Below, piece after piece: positions 52,755 through 64,000 of a stretch of 64,000 nucleotides of DNA. Positions within the stretch are counted from its first letter, which is position 1, and each line of letters opens with the position of its first letter. The notes under the pieces were generated by a model. The model was given only the letters and a program-made list of their open reading frames with translations, did no database searches and was not told the origin of the DNA. Source of the stretch: Punica granatum (lineage: Eukaryota > Streptophyta > Magnoliopsida > Myrtales > Lythraceae); NCBI RefSeq assembly GCF_007655135.1, contig NC_045133.1, forward strand, positions 27,501,845 through 27,565,844, read 5' to 3'. Position numbers and translations under genes: made by a program.

Positions 52755-53974
52755 ATGTCGATGTGGGTGGCCGTGTCTTGCCAAGTTGCAGCTTCAGCTC
52801 GCCTCTCTACTCTCAAACCGGCTTCATCCGGGTCTCAAGCAGCTGCTCTTCTTGTTCCTCGCCGCGGCCTTGCTGGCAGCGGTGGTACCTCTTCCTTTCC
52901 TTTCCTCTCTAATATATAACGACTTATGGAAAAGATAGTTCCAGCGAGCCTGATGAATTAAATCCTCTCTCTTTTCTTTTTCCCGAATATTTGAATATGT
53001 ATTGCACCACCTTGAGCTGAGTCTGTAACTGGGGTTCCATTTGCAGACCATCATGGACCGCCAAAGGTGACCTTTTGGGAGGATCCGATGAACCCATCGA
53101 AATGGAAAGAGGAACACGTGAGTTATCCGGAGATGAATCTTCATCCCAATATTGTTGATCAGATGTTTGTCAGTACGATTTTTTGTCTTTTATTTGTCCA
53201 GATATTCTTAGTCGAACTTAGAATGGTGATAATGTTGTCTGGATGATGCTGGTTGAGTCGGTGGAATTCATTTTCTACTCTGTCTGGCCAGTATTTCTAG
53301 AAGCTCACAGATTGGAACGTTTGAAATTGGTGCTAACTACATATTTGCAGTTGCCTGCTTTGCTAGCTCGGCAGCCTTGAATTAAACTCAATGTTGTTTG
53401 ATGCCAACCAAAAAGAATGTGTTATGTTTCGAATCCTCACGCTCTCTGTATTTCTCAAACTCGCAATGCAATGAAATCTCTATTGTTTCTTGTCCTTGAG
53501 GGAATTCACAGTGCTTGCAGTTATGCAACACTTAACACAGAAAATAGAGAAGAACAGAAGATAGAGTGGGTGATGAACAATTCATTCATTGTCGTTTCAT
53601 CATTACAGACCCCATTCGATCCGTTCTTATGTATAAATAGACATAGATAACTGCTAAGTAACTGTCTCCTATGGCTAGTTACTTTAAAATTCAAATACAA
53701 ATACACCGTCTTAAATAACTGTCAACACAGACAGAAAAGGATAAGAACACAGAAAAGATAAGAACATGACTAGGATCAGCGACTGATCCACACTTCTAAC
53801 AGTTTGATGGACTTCATCTTGGTCTTTCTTTTTAGTCTCGGGTTGATTCACCATCCTTGTATGTTTTCGCAGTTTGTGATAGTTTCTTTAGCTGGATGGG
53901 GATTAGTCTTGTATGGAGGATTCAAGTTTTTCACCAAAGGGAACGACAATAACAAGAAGGAACAGGCAATCTAA
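52755..53974 (+). CDS. Mitochondrial small membrane protein, plausibly complex I ESSS/NDUFB11-like
   Basis: Three exons, 52755-52884, 53047-53117 and 53873-53974, give 303 nt and 100 aa. Residues 1-43 are Ala/Ser/Arg-rich with little acid (RLSTLKPASSGSQAAALLVP then RRGLAGSG), like a mitochondrial presequence. Then come DHHGPPKVTFWEDPMNPSKW, KEEHFVIVSLAGWGLVLYGG with one membrane segment (about 69-84), and a short basic tail FKFFTKGNDNNKK. The GPPKV.FWEDP..PSKWKEEHFV pattern with one membrane span resembles the small plant proteins assigned to the ESSS (NDUFB11-like) subunit of respiratory complex I; I rely on memory for this and hold it at moderate confidence. Real gene: likely. Exact subunit: uncertain. 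Confidence 0.75.
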
Positions 53975-54659
53975 TTGCATATTTAGATGTAAAAAATTCG
54001 TTCTTGTGATGGAATTAGCTCTTTCCGAGCAGCGCATTCTGCCACAAAGATTCTTCTGGTTGAATTATATTCGAATACTGAATGTGAATTAAGAAGTCTG
54101 AATTGCCATTCGTGTTTCATTGCAGAAAGGTGGGGAAGCACCGCATTAGAGATGAAGCCATGCCCCCGATGGCCAATGAGATGTGATGAGATAAAATTGG
54201 AAAATGCCGGTTGTGAATCTCTAGTGCATTGCAAAGTGTTGAATTCAGGTCTTTGAGATACTTTCTGTATGTGGCATAGTTGCATAGACCCTTGGACGAG
54301 GATGTTGAGTCTTTACGATAATAATGGTGGCTTGATAATGCTTTGCAATTATGGCACTATGTTTCAGTTTGCGGTTTCAATTTTGCTCGAAAGGAATATA
54401 AACCAAACCTAGTACCTGGACAACATCCACTGTGGATTAACCTTATTCTAGTGAGATTCATAATCCACCATGTCAAGTCTGCACGAGTAGAACCCCTTCA
54501 TAGTACCAAGCATAATAATGTAAGTCGGGACACTCTTGACAAATCCTGTAATGTCTGGGCTAAAACAGGATCTCTGCATTCTGCAGATCAGGGATACCTA
54601 CCCATGCACCTTATTGCATCATTGGGCCGGGTTAAGGGATGATTCAAAATTCACTCTTC
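53975..54659. other. Spacer between convergent gene and pseudogene
   Basis: 3' flanks of the small plus-strand gene and of the minus-strand LAZ1-like pseudogene. No gene is supported. Confidence 0.4.
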
Positions 54660-55932
54660 CTATTTCGTGGTGGTTGAAATCGAACTGCCTTTGTAAGGCT
54701 CCGCAGTGTATGCGTGCTGCTGAACAGCCGCAAAGAAGATCATTTCTATGCAGACCTGCATGTTTTGTATGGCTTTCTCTACATGCTCCACGTCATTCCA
54801 GAAATGGTTGGCTCGGATTATGCCCATATCTTAAGCACGATACCCTGGACGAAAGATCGGGAAAATTCCGACTCGTCAGCAGAATTCAATGCGAACGCCC
54901 CAATCGACCAGAAAATTCTTCAGTCCCAAGCATCTATCTCACTACATGTATCAAAGTCTTAGTACACTCTTCACGCTTGATAGATGTAACGATCTGCAGG
55001 CATATTTGAGAAAAGGTTCGATCATAAAGATCACCTGCCAAAAGCAGAAGAATTCGACCCCTTTGATGCATAAGAACTTAGCGAGGGGCTTGTGTGATTG
55101 CAACTCCTTAATAAGACGTGGTAGAAAACTAGCAGCATGTACAGGGCCAGGGTGACGAAAACATCGTAGATCATAGCGAATGTCTGACTGAGCCAACCCG
55201 GTATATCCCGAGAAGTTGAAAAGTGATCATCAAGATGGAGCACACCGGGCAGAGGACCAAAAACTGCCAAGTCCAGTTCTTTAGAAGCTTCAGTGTCTCG
55301 TGATTTAAGGGGACAGAGCGAGGCTGCAGTTCAAGAATCAAAACAAGATTGTTAAAAGTCGGACAATCTCACTGTTATCATCAAGAAAATTATCATGTTT
55401 CTGTGATGCTTGATGATCATATACTTCACCTGAAAGAGAGCCATGGGAAACGAGTGGTGAATCTGTCTTCCTTTGATCTCTTCTGGTACTATGTTCTAGC
55501 TGATGGATATGTTCAAGTAGCTTTACAACAGATCCAAGAACTTTGCAATCACCTGCAAGTAAAACGTTAAGTTGGCTTTCTTGCGCAGCTTAGTCCCACG
55601 GTTCCGCACCACAGAATGATAGAGCAGACTAATTTGCAAGCCATGGAGATTGTTGTACGATAGAGGATGTATCACCAGGGCCTCGTAACACTCCTTGATC
55701 GAGTCCAAAAAAGTAAAAGCGGTTTTACTCCCCTGATAATCTATCGTGCTGACATACGAGTTGATAGCGTATAAAGGGGCCATTAGGATGTGGATGATGA
55801 CCAAGATGGCTTTTTTTGCTACTTCAGCTTCTTCCGGGAAAGCAAATGCTGATAAATGAGCTGTAGGGAAAGATGCAGATTGAGCACCGAGCTGACCGTG
55901 GATCCCCAGAAAGATAGCTGCCCTGCATCCAT
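54660..55932 (-). pseudogene. LAZ1/TMEM184-like (DUF300) membrane protein pseudogene
   Basis: Four exon remnants on the minus strand: about 55676-55932, 55430-55552, 55035-55323 and 54660-54844, with splice borders still recognisable. Homology is clear: ILMAPLYAINSYVSTIDYQG, then SIKECYEAL, VIAKFLDLL, SYLNISIS, NIVPEEIKGRQIHHSFPMAL, TLKLLKNWTWQF, KPLAKFLCIKGVEFFCFWQ, NHFWNDVEHVEKAIQN and EMIFFAAVQQHAY. The gene is dead. There are in-frame stops (TAG before QKKA in exon 1, TAA after FLDLL, TAG after SISIS-type YLNISIS) and single-base frameshifts within the exon 1 A-run, between LLGIY and PGWLS, and before KELQSHKPL. In exon 4 a deletion shifts the frame before IIRANHFW. LAZ1 proteins are multi-pass membrane proteins linked to cell death and brassinosteroid signalling in Arabidopsis. 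The start is taken at MDAGQLSFWGS. Confidence 0.88.
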
Positions 55933-57141
55933 TATTGAGTTCATCGACCTGCAAGATGAAACTTTACAGATGCTAAACTAGCAATTCGCAAGCCCTTATT
56001 GATAATTCGGGATCACGATTACGAAGAAAAGGGAATGAGCTCAGCTCAACGAAACTAAGCTCTCTCTCAGACGGCATGATTCAAATACCAATTCGGTCAA
56101 GCATTCACCTAAAGTTGAGAGATGCTAAGTAATTGTTGAAACAACAATGACCCGGGGTGGACCATAACGAATGCAAACACCCAGCTAATGGTCAATTTTT
56201 ATTTTGCAGCTTGACGGGATGGAGGTAGTTATGGTCACGGTTAGTTTTATGGACGCGATTGAGGAATATGGAAAATGAGAGGGAAGTTGAGTCGGGAAGG
56301 CATTAATAAAAGGGGGAAGAAGTGCAAGTGCGTACTCCCATTGCCACTATGCGCCCGAGGGTCATAAGCTCATGCTATGGAGCCCCGATCTTGTGCACAG
56401 GGATCAGCAGAAATCTTCCGCTGAAACGCTTTTCCAATGGCATAATGCACCCTTCCTAGGATGATCTTTGCTAGGTAAGCTCCCCAGAGATCCATGACTA
56501 GGTCCTGTGATCTGCGTTTGCTACCGTAGGCCAAACTTGCAATGTATCCATGGTAGCTGGCGAGTGGGTCGGTTTTTATTAATCCTCCATCAACCAGGGA
56601 GACGACGGAAATGGAGGGATCCGATTAAATGCGCAGGTATGGTTTTCTTTCTAGAGAAGACCAGGGCAAATGATTGTCGATAATGATCCATTTATATTAC
56701 TATACTCGAACCGGAAGTTAACCGAGCATAGGAATAATAATCGAAGTGACGAGCCAAGAAAATAAGGGCCAACTTAGGAGTGAAAGATATGATACTTTTT
56801 ACCTCTTTCAAAGGAAAATCTTACAGAAAAAAATTCCCATCGTACACAAAACAAGTTACACTACATTTCTACAGTGAGATCGAGCCACGTCGAACCTGTA
56901 ATACAACAAACAATGTGGAACCTAATTGTCGGATTCTCCTAACCGATCTTTTCGTCCTCCACAACTCTTAGATTCCACGAACCAAAAATCTGCCACGAGA
57001 CTGTCACAGGTCAGATCCAAAAAAATTTGCCTTGTGGAGCAGGAGACAGCTTCCTTCAGCTGCATGCGGAATCTTGTCAACGAATAGGCTACCGACTAAA
57101 TCATTATATACAAAATAACAACAGCTAATTTGCTTCGACTG
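55933..57141. other. Spacer between pseudogene and LDL2
   Basis: Ancestral promoter region of the pseudogene and the 3' flank of LDL2. No gene is seen. Confidence 0.4.
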
Positions 57142-59684
57142 CTAGCAAATGTACACATTGCTCTGTTGTGTACTGGACGTACGATTCCTTCCCCTGCTTC
57201 TTCGTGCGTTAGCGATGCTAGCAATCAATGAGTTAGCAACGTTCCCCATCACATTAGGCCCCATTAGCTTCAATTCGAGTTTCTTCATCAAGCTCAGCAA
57301 TCCAACCCCATCCCTTCTACTCCACCTATCTATCTCACCTGCAACTTCACGAGTCAGTAGAGCATAGAGCTGCAACTCCTCAGAGGTATTGTCCTTTCTA
57401 CCTCTGAAGCTAACTCTCAAGATCCCCAACGAACTCAGGTCGTCATTCCAAGGATCAAAAACGAATGACAGATTCCCAAATGCTATATCGGGCCTCCTGA
57501 ACAGATCCCCCAGGAGATCACCGCTGGGCCCAGCCATCCCTTGCGTGTACCTCCTTGAACTGTTGTTATTGCCAGTATGCAAACCCCTCGCAGCACGAAG
57601 TATGCGAGAAGCCTCCCTTAGACCGCTCAAGTAAGCACCGTGCATACTTGCTGGATATTTCCTGTTTGTGGCCTCTCCTGCAAAAAACAGTCGGTTTTGA
57701 ACACTTTCTGCCAGAACATCATAGTCGCTGCCTGATGAGTGTACTCTAACATGAGAGTATGAGCCATAGGAAAGCGGATCACTTCCCCATCTCGTACATA
57801 TCGTTTGTATGGGGTCAGGAACTTCAATGCCTTTCGGATTGTATATCCCTGCCAAAAAGCACCGTGACATGAAAACATTAAAGGTAGAATTATCTATTTG
57901 TTTCTGGACTAAGTTTTCCTCAACTTCTACCAATTCAGATTTCTCACCCCAAAGAGTGAAGACAATCACCAAAAAAGGTGGGTCAACTTTGCTTCTCAAG
58001 ATATATCACAATCAAACATGCACAAAGTTTCCTCTCTGCAAAAATTACCGAGTAATGGAACCCGATAAAGGGTCTCAATGCACTTGGCCTTAAGAGTTAA
58101 CTTTAAAACAAAAAAAAGACGCGCACCTCTGAGAATGCCTAAGACACGCTGTTGTATAGTGGAGGGATTAGTACTTTCAAAGGCTACTGCAGCCTCTCCA
58201 GCCACAAGAGCAATAAGTACTGCACCCCCTGAGACTGTGTGGTAGCTGTAAAACAAGAAGAACTCTCCACGTTTACTACTCTCGTCACTAAGACATCCAA
58301 ATGTGTCCAAATCGTCCCCCCAAAAGACATGAGGGAACACCATAGCAACTTTGTTCAGCAGCCCATATCCCAAGCTTTCAATGGCAGCACGTTTCCTCCG
58401 TGGCAACTCGGGCTCGAATTTGACAGTCCTCTTCTTTAAAACACCAAGAGGCACTGTACAGAGGGCGAACTTGGCTCGGAACACTTGATCCCCAGATATA
58501 ACCTCCACACCTCCATTTCCGTATCTAATTGTATTGACAGTCTTTCCATAGAAAATTGGAGTTCCCTCACAGAGAGCCTTAACTAATCTCCAGTTCCCTC
58601 CAGCAAGAAAGCAGTGGTCCCCACCCATCTCATAAGGATCATCCTGGTCCCAGTACGCAGCAGATAAATTCAAGAGGCAGCCAGCATTGGCATACTCCAA
58701 GTTAGCGAGATGCCAATTTAGGAGCTGCTTCTCCTCCCTGGTCCTTGCCGCATTATATAATCGCCTCAGAGTCTCCAGAACAGACCCAAGAGAGATATTA
58801 CTCATAAACCCACCATTTATTTGTCGCAGTTCCATGACTTTGTCAAGCAACTTGTTGAATATAAACTCAACCCGCGAGTCAATTTCCTTATCCACTGGTG
58901 TTCCATCTGGTTTATACAAGGGGCACTTGTCCCTTACTTTATGGAGAGGAACAGAGAGTTGCCTTGCAAGGACTCCAAGAGGGTTCGCATGAATCCCTGT
59001 GATGACACTGCCTCCTAGATCCACAGCTGCAAATTCCCCTTTCTTACCCATCTTTTGGGTGTAAACTCTGCCTCCAGGACGGTTACGACCTTCTAGAACA
59101 ACCACCTTGAGACCGAATGACAGGAGCTGCCGTGCTGCTGCGAGCCCTGCAAGTCCAGCCCCAATGACAATGACAGACCCTTCTAAAGTCTCCTCAGGGG
59201 ACCGAGTCATGAACGGAGGCAAAATCCCAAAATTTATGTACCCATTATGGAGGAGAAAATCATAAGCAGCAGAAATAAGATGCTCATAGTGGCTGCTGAC
59301 AGTCTCCCTTATCTGTCCTTTGGAGAGCCACATCCTCGCATTGTTCCTCCACCTAGCTAATATGTGATTCCTCACGACTATATAGTCATTCTGCTCTTTC
59401 CCACCCAACTGTTTTACCACCCCAGCTTGAATCTCCTCCTCAAGCAGAGCATCGATCGGGAAACCGACAGAAAGGGCTATCATGGCCTCGGTTTCAGTCT
59501 CTTTCTCCAGATCCTCTCTCGTTCTAAACCTCTTCTTTGAAGCACCGCCCAAGTGAGACTCTATGAAATCGTCCATTAAGTTCTCATCGTAGTTTCTCAG
59601 GCTCGGTTTCCTCCTCAGCGACCGCTTAAGACCCAACGAGTCCATTCCCGTGCCAGAACCCGTCCCAGTCGTCCCCTCAAGCAT
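57142..59684 (-). CDS. LDL2: LSD1-like histone demethylase, LDL2 type
   Basis: Two exons on the minus strand, 58127-59684 and 57142-57848, give 2265 nt and 754 aa; Arabidopsis LDL2 is about 746 aa. The N-terminus is basic. A SWIRM domain (about 66-157) includes GFPIDALLEEEI, NDYIVVRNHILARW and YDFLLHNGYINFG. The FAD-binding Rossmann motif SVIVIGAGLAGLAAARQL starts near 170 and runs to GRNRPGGRVYTQ. The amine-oxidase domain continues with AYWDQDDPYEMGGDHCFLAG, FALCTVPLGVLKKR and, after the intron, CTRWGSDPLSYGSYSHVRV and LFFAGEATNRKYPASMHGAY. LSD1-type enzymes remove mono- and dimethyl groups from H3K4 using FAD; LDL1 and LDL2 in Arabidopsis help repress FLC and dormancy genes. The Met at 59684 is used; the Met at 59645 (MDSLGLKR) is an equally possible start. 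Confidence 0.95.
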
Positions 59685-59711
59685 CTCAACTTGTGAATCA
59701 GTTCACAAAGC

Positions 59712-60077
59712 CTGGCAAAACAGAAACCACGACAAGTCCAGACTTGTCTCAGTCACCATCCATTCCTTTTCCCCCACCATCCCATCACAAGAACAGCATT
59801 CTATTCTGCAAGATATGAGAGGAGCCGCCTCGGAAAAATTCAGAAAAATTCATAATACCCCCTTGATACTTCTGTTCCTCATTTGCAGGAAAATCGTCAG
59901 CTTTCAACCCCAAAAATCCTCAGAAACACGAAATCAAGCTTACATGTCATTCAAAACAACTGAGAGCCGATCCATTCGTCCCTCAATTGCGGGCAGTTAG
60001 GAATTCAAACTGACATGGAGAGACGTAAGGATGGGGATTTCGATCAGATTTGTGGATTGTGGAGGATCGTTACTCAC
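59712..60077 (-). other. Probable 5' UTR intron of LDL2
   Basis: A donor (AAG|GTGAGT at 60078/60077) and an acceptor with a T-rich tract (TTCTGTTTTGCCAG, ending at 59712) lie just upstream of the start codon. Inferred from consensus only. Confidence 0.55.
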
Positions 60078-60135
60078 CTTGTTGTGAAGAAATTGGAGTG
60101 ATTTTGGCGGAACGGCAGAGCTGAAATTAGGGTTT

Positions 60136-62883
60136 TAATTTGGGCAAAAGACTTCAAAAATTAATTTGGGGGAAAACATGGAACGAACGAGCTGAGTTGA
60201 CTCGGTTCTTTTATTTTACGCAAGTATGAACTGAATTGGAGGGAATTGGAAGGGCATGTGGGCCTTCCGTACCATGGGCAGGAGTATGGATAGGCTGAAC
60301 TTTTGGGCCCATAATATAAATGGGCCGAAGGGCCTGAAATAGCCTATGCATCTCCCGTAGCTCCAGTCGGGTCGTATGCATAATGCATCAGTTTCCATTC
60401 CATGATCGACCGGCCACATCGTGGGCATCCCGTGTCTGCTCACAAGAGGATCGAGCGTGTGCCGTGACATTCTCGATGCCCATTGCCATTTCGCATAGTA
60501 GATATAACTTGTGTCCAGTCCATGGACAACACAAACCGAGCGAGCAGCCCAGTTTTTGTTTGACTAGGGGATCGATATAGCTAGCTAGTTCACCTTCCAC
60601 GGGAAAATTGTGACTTCACTTGGCAAATAGCATCCTCTGAGGGCTCGGTTCATCGAGACGGACGACTCGAGTCCCTGAACTGGTCGTGTTTTTAAAACTT
60701 TTCGTAGGTATTATATCAATGCTAGCTAGGTTATCGATCAGTTTAATCAAGTAGTCGCTTATAACGATTTGTGAGATGTAAGTAATATTGCTCTTGATAT
60801 ATTCCTCCATTTCTGCATTGCGTGGTCGGTGAATTGAATATATATCATTCAGTCTACGTATATTAAATCAAGACCACTGAATCTGTTCATGTAATGTGGA
60901 AAAGTCAATGCTCACGGATCCCTCCACGAACAGTGGGTCTATATGTATATATACATTTCTTTTTCTTTTTCTTTTTTTGGTGTCAGAAAGAGAATTTTGA
61001 TCAGCAAAATAAGAGATTGCTCACGGCAGGCATTTGCATATACGGAACTACTATATCATATAATGCAGTATGCAATAAGCTGGTCAGAGACAACAAGTGA
61101 ACTAAGGAACATGAAGCAAGACAACCTTGTGTATTGATGCATGGATTATTATTATTATTATTATATGGCAGGAACTAAGCTTCGTGTTGATGCTATTTCA
61201 CGTGATTCGATTCCTGCAGCAACTTACAAGGTAATGACGTCAATCCAGGTATATGAATAATAGATAAATATATTATTTCCTCTAGCTAAGCTTCATGAAC
61301 ATGCATGATTAATTTTGGTCGGATCGTAATGCCATACTAATACTGAAGATTGGTTAATTCTATGCTGTATATTTTTAGTATACTTAAATTAAATTGACTA
61401 GCGAATTTCCTACGGCAAAACAAGCCAAAGTTTGGTTCCGTTTGACCAAGCTAGTTAGCTTCTGTATATTTTCTTTTTCTAAGGGTAAGTCTCATATATA
61501 TATATATATATATATACATATATTAATGTTATGACCCGTCCAATGTACGGGTTTGTTTCAACAGTATTATTCATATTTCTTAAAGTAAATTTACTTTTCA
61601 AGTATATAATGCAAATTTTCAACAATAATTGAATATTTTTAATTATAAACCTAATATATTAGAGTAATTCTAAATAATTTAGTGCAAATTTGCTACTATT
61701 TCTCCTATTTAAAGGCATTGCATATTTATCTAGTTATGCAAGTATACAAATTTGATTTTGTAAATATTTTTTTAAAATAATATTGTTTGCTTTGATTAAT
61801 TAAATTTTTACTTTTTATGCAAACTTCACTCGTAGAATTAGAGTCATGTGTTAATTTTTTATTGGGAATCCTAAGTATAGGTGATTAAGTATTTTATTTA
61901 ACACATGTTGAATATTGTTAATATTTTACAAATATACATTGAAAACATCACGTTTAGATATATAAATATTTTTTGGATGAATTAGACATATAAATTTTAG
62001 TTTGCACATTTTTTTAAAATATTGCAATCAAAATCCATATTTTCACATAATAAATATATTTATAATGTGCTACTAAATTTATATAATTAGTGTCCTTATG
62101 ATAATTTATGCATTTGATAAACTAATTATTTTCCAACGTAAAATATTTTACATCTATTTTAATATTTTTTTACTAAATTATTTGTTTTAAAAAAGTTAAG
62201 TATAATAGTTAGAAATATTGAAAAAAGTAGTCAATTTTACATATGTGATATGTCTTTAAGTAGTATTGTAATTTAAGAACTTAAAATTAATTTTTTAATC
62301 TTTCAATTGCATTGAGCAAGAGCATTTATTGAGTAGCATTTATTGCTACTCAAGTAAATTTTACTTATTTTCATAGATAGATATAGATATATTGCCAATA
62401 GTTCTTCGGTCCAACACGGTTTCTTGAACAAGAAGGCACATTAATTCAAAATCGACAACCCCAGTTTTTTAACCCAATGTCTCGAATCACAAGTCCCCAA
62501 TCCTCTAGGCATTGACTTGAACTTTATTAAAATAAAACAATAAAGGCCCACAATTCAAGGATCTAAGCCTTACGCCATGTTCTGAAGTTGAGCACTGATC
62601 TCCAATCAATGCGAAACCAAATAATAAAAAAAAAAGAGGAGGGAAAATTCTCTCCAGATGCATGGCATGATATAAATTTGAGTACGATCATAAACAAATG
62701 GAACTATTCAGGTGGGTCCCCTAATTGTTTGGCTTGAAAATGGATGATCCATACCATATAATTAGGGTTGAGAGTATTGAACTGAGACCATGCATGTAAT
62801 AATCTTTCTCATAAGAAAAATCGAGTAAATGAATAATATAATGAATTAGAGCGTAGAGATTCTCATTTTCCATCACGGGAAAT
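60136..62883. other. Intergenic DNA between LDL2 and the root-cap gene
   Basis: AT-rich, with (TTA)n at about 61147-61164 and (TA)n at about 61497-61516. An isolated open stretch at 61166-61230 reads AGTKLRVDAISRDSIPAATY and is followed by GT; it may be an exon relic, but nothing supports a gene. A GACCCGTCCAATGTACGGGT palindrome-like motif near 61532 looks like a repeat end. Confidence 0.45.
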
Positions 62884-62893
62884 CCTATAAATG
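62884..62893 (+). promoter_or_regulatory. Putative TATA box of the root-cap gene
   Basis: CCTATAAATG about 80 bp upstream of the ATG at 62969. Positional inference. Confidence 0.55.
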
Positions 62894-62968
62894 GGGAGTC
62901 AAATCGAAGGCTAATCACGAAGGGGTCAGAGATTTTGGAGTAATTAAGCAAGAAGAAGAGAGATCAGG

Positions 62969-64000
62969 ATGGGGCTGTTGGCGAAGAAGAGCAGCAGCAA
63001 TAATGGCGGTCTCTTAGCCATCTTTCTGGTCTTTGCTGCTTCTGGGCTTGTGCAGGTCGTCTATGGGGCTCTCGTGGCTTGCCCCTACCAGCGGAGTCCA
63101 TGCTTTCGCAAGAAAATGTCCTGCCCTGATGAGTGCCCGACAAATGCCCCAACCAACCCGAAAGCGAAGGTCTGCTATGTTAACTGCAACTCTCCCATCT
63201 GCAAGCCCGAGTGCAGAAGTACGTCCATCACCTGGCCCTCTATGCTATTACCATTCTTTCTGCCAGCATTTTCTAATTCAGTAGACATTTGTTTCAGTTA
63301 ATTATACTCCTATCCGACTTCGATGCAAACGATTTACGACTTTAATTACCCTATTAGCACATTCGACAATACACCTAGTGTATGTGCAACATTATTCATT
63401 GTATGATGCATGATCCGGCCATATATAAATATACTGCAAAACGATCAATATGGCAGCTTCACCACCTTATCTCCGGGACGAAATATAATGCTAATTAATG
63501 AGCTAGCGGTTCATAGTTGTAGGCGGGATTCACGCTCGACTATCTTCGCATGAACATATGTGTACTCGGATCTTGCTATATATGGGATTATTGGCAGTAA
63601 TATATTCATGGTCACTGATAAATTTAAGTATCTATAAGTCATGGCTCTACGATTTACAGATAGGAAGCCCAACTGCAATGCCCCTGGAGCTGCGTGCCTG
63701 GACCCGAGATTCATCGGCGGGGATGGCATAGTCTTCTACTTCCATGGCAAGAGCAAGGAGCACTTCAGCCTAGTCTCTGACCCGAACCTCCAAATCAACG
63801 CCCGTTTCATTGGTCTCAGGCCTGTGGGCCGAACCCGGGACTTCACCTGGATCCAGGCCCTCGGGCTCCTCTTTGGTTCCAAGAGCTTCTCCCTTGAGGC
63901 CACCCGGGCCGCTGCGTGGGACCCAGAGATTGACCACCTGAGGTTCTCTTACAACGGCGAGGAGCTGGCAATACCCGAAGGCATGCTCTCGGCATGGGAG
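62969..64000 (+). CDS. Root-cap family secreted protein (partial at window end)
   Basis: Exon 1 (62969-63218) and exon 2 (63660 onward, open to the window end) are joined through a GT-AG intron. Residues 1-33 form a signal peptide (basic start, then LLAIFLVFAASGLVQVVYG). The mature protein begins with a Cys-rich segment: CPYQRSPCFRKKMSC, then CPDECP and CYVNCNSPICKPEC. After the intron comes CNAPGAACLDPRFIGGDG, then IVFYFHGKSKEHFSLVSDPN, INARFIGLRPVGRTRDFTW and ALGLLFGSKSFSLEATRA. These match the root-cap protein family (Pfam Root_cap, von Willebrand-like) of secreted plant proteins. The C-terminal part lies outside the window, so the gene is incomplete here by truncation, not by damage. A TATAAATG box lies upstream. 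Confidence 0.88.

Noticed and set aside
54951..55270. Short minus-strand reading frames as separate small genes
   Set aside because: They are frame fragments of exon 3 of the LAZ1-like pseudogene, joined by single-base frameshifts.

Overview
The window is nuclear DNA of a flowering plant, almost certainly a core eudicot. The genes have many short exons with GT-AG (and two GC-AG) introns, the gene families are plant-specific (WIP/DUF3774, VAL-type B3, AGD5-type ArfGAP, LDL2, root-cap proteins), and the DNA between genes is AT-rich with (TA)n tracts, MITEs and a tRNA-type SINE. I cannot name the species from the sequence alone.

Layout. From 1 to 16 kb: three wound-induced-polypeptide genes (1149, 2423, 11758), a VAP/PapD-like MSP-domain gene (7659-9607), a DUF1223 thioredoxin-like gene on the minus strand (12333-13220) and a plant LC8 dynein-light-chain gene (15532-16015). 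From 17 to 25 kb: a complete 22-exon MRE11 DNA-repair nuclease gene and a small basic protein gene. From 28 to 36 kb: a VAL/HSI2-like B3 gene with a 4-kb intron, a tandem array of 78-nt exons, and a stop codon at the end of the B3 domain. From 36 to 48 kb: AT-rich repeats, a DUF4408/DUF761 gene (minus) and an AGD5/NEVERSHED-type ArfGAP gene (minus). From 50 to 60 kb: two small plus-strand genes (an unknown 104-aa protein and a mitochondrial complex-I-type small membrane protein), a clearly dead LAZ1/TMEM184 (DUF300) pseudogene (minus) and a complete LDL2 (LSD1-like histone demethylase) gene (minus). The window ends inside a root-cap family gene.

These are independent nuclear genes, not an operon or a dedicated system. 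The most unusual structure is the exon array of the VAL-like gene: nine units of about 148 bp, each an exon plus an intron, with symmetric phase 1-1 exons. Copies with damaged splice sites could therefore be skipped without a frameshift. Other notable items are two GC-AG introns in otherwise conserved genes, a Mutator-type foldback MITE with a 9-bp target duplication, a SINE with a 12-bp target duplication, a family of three related MITE-like elements, and a stop codon in the VAP gene that overlaps a good splice donor.

All exon boundaries were derived by hand from splice consensus, reading-frame continuity and remembered protein-family patterns. No alignment or database search was run.
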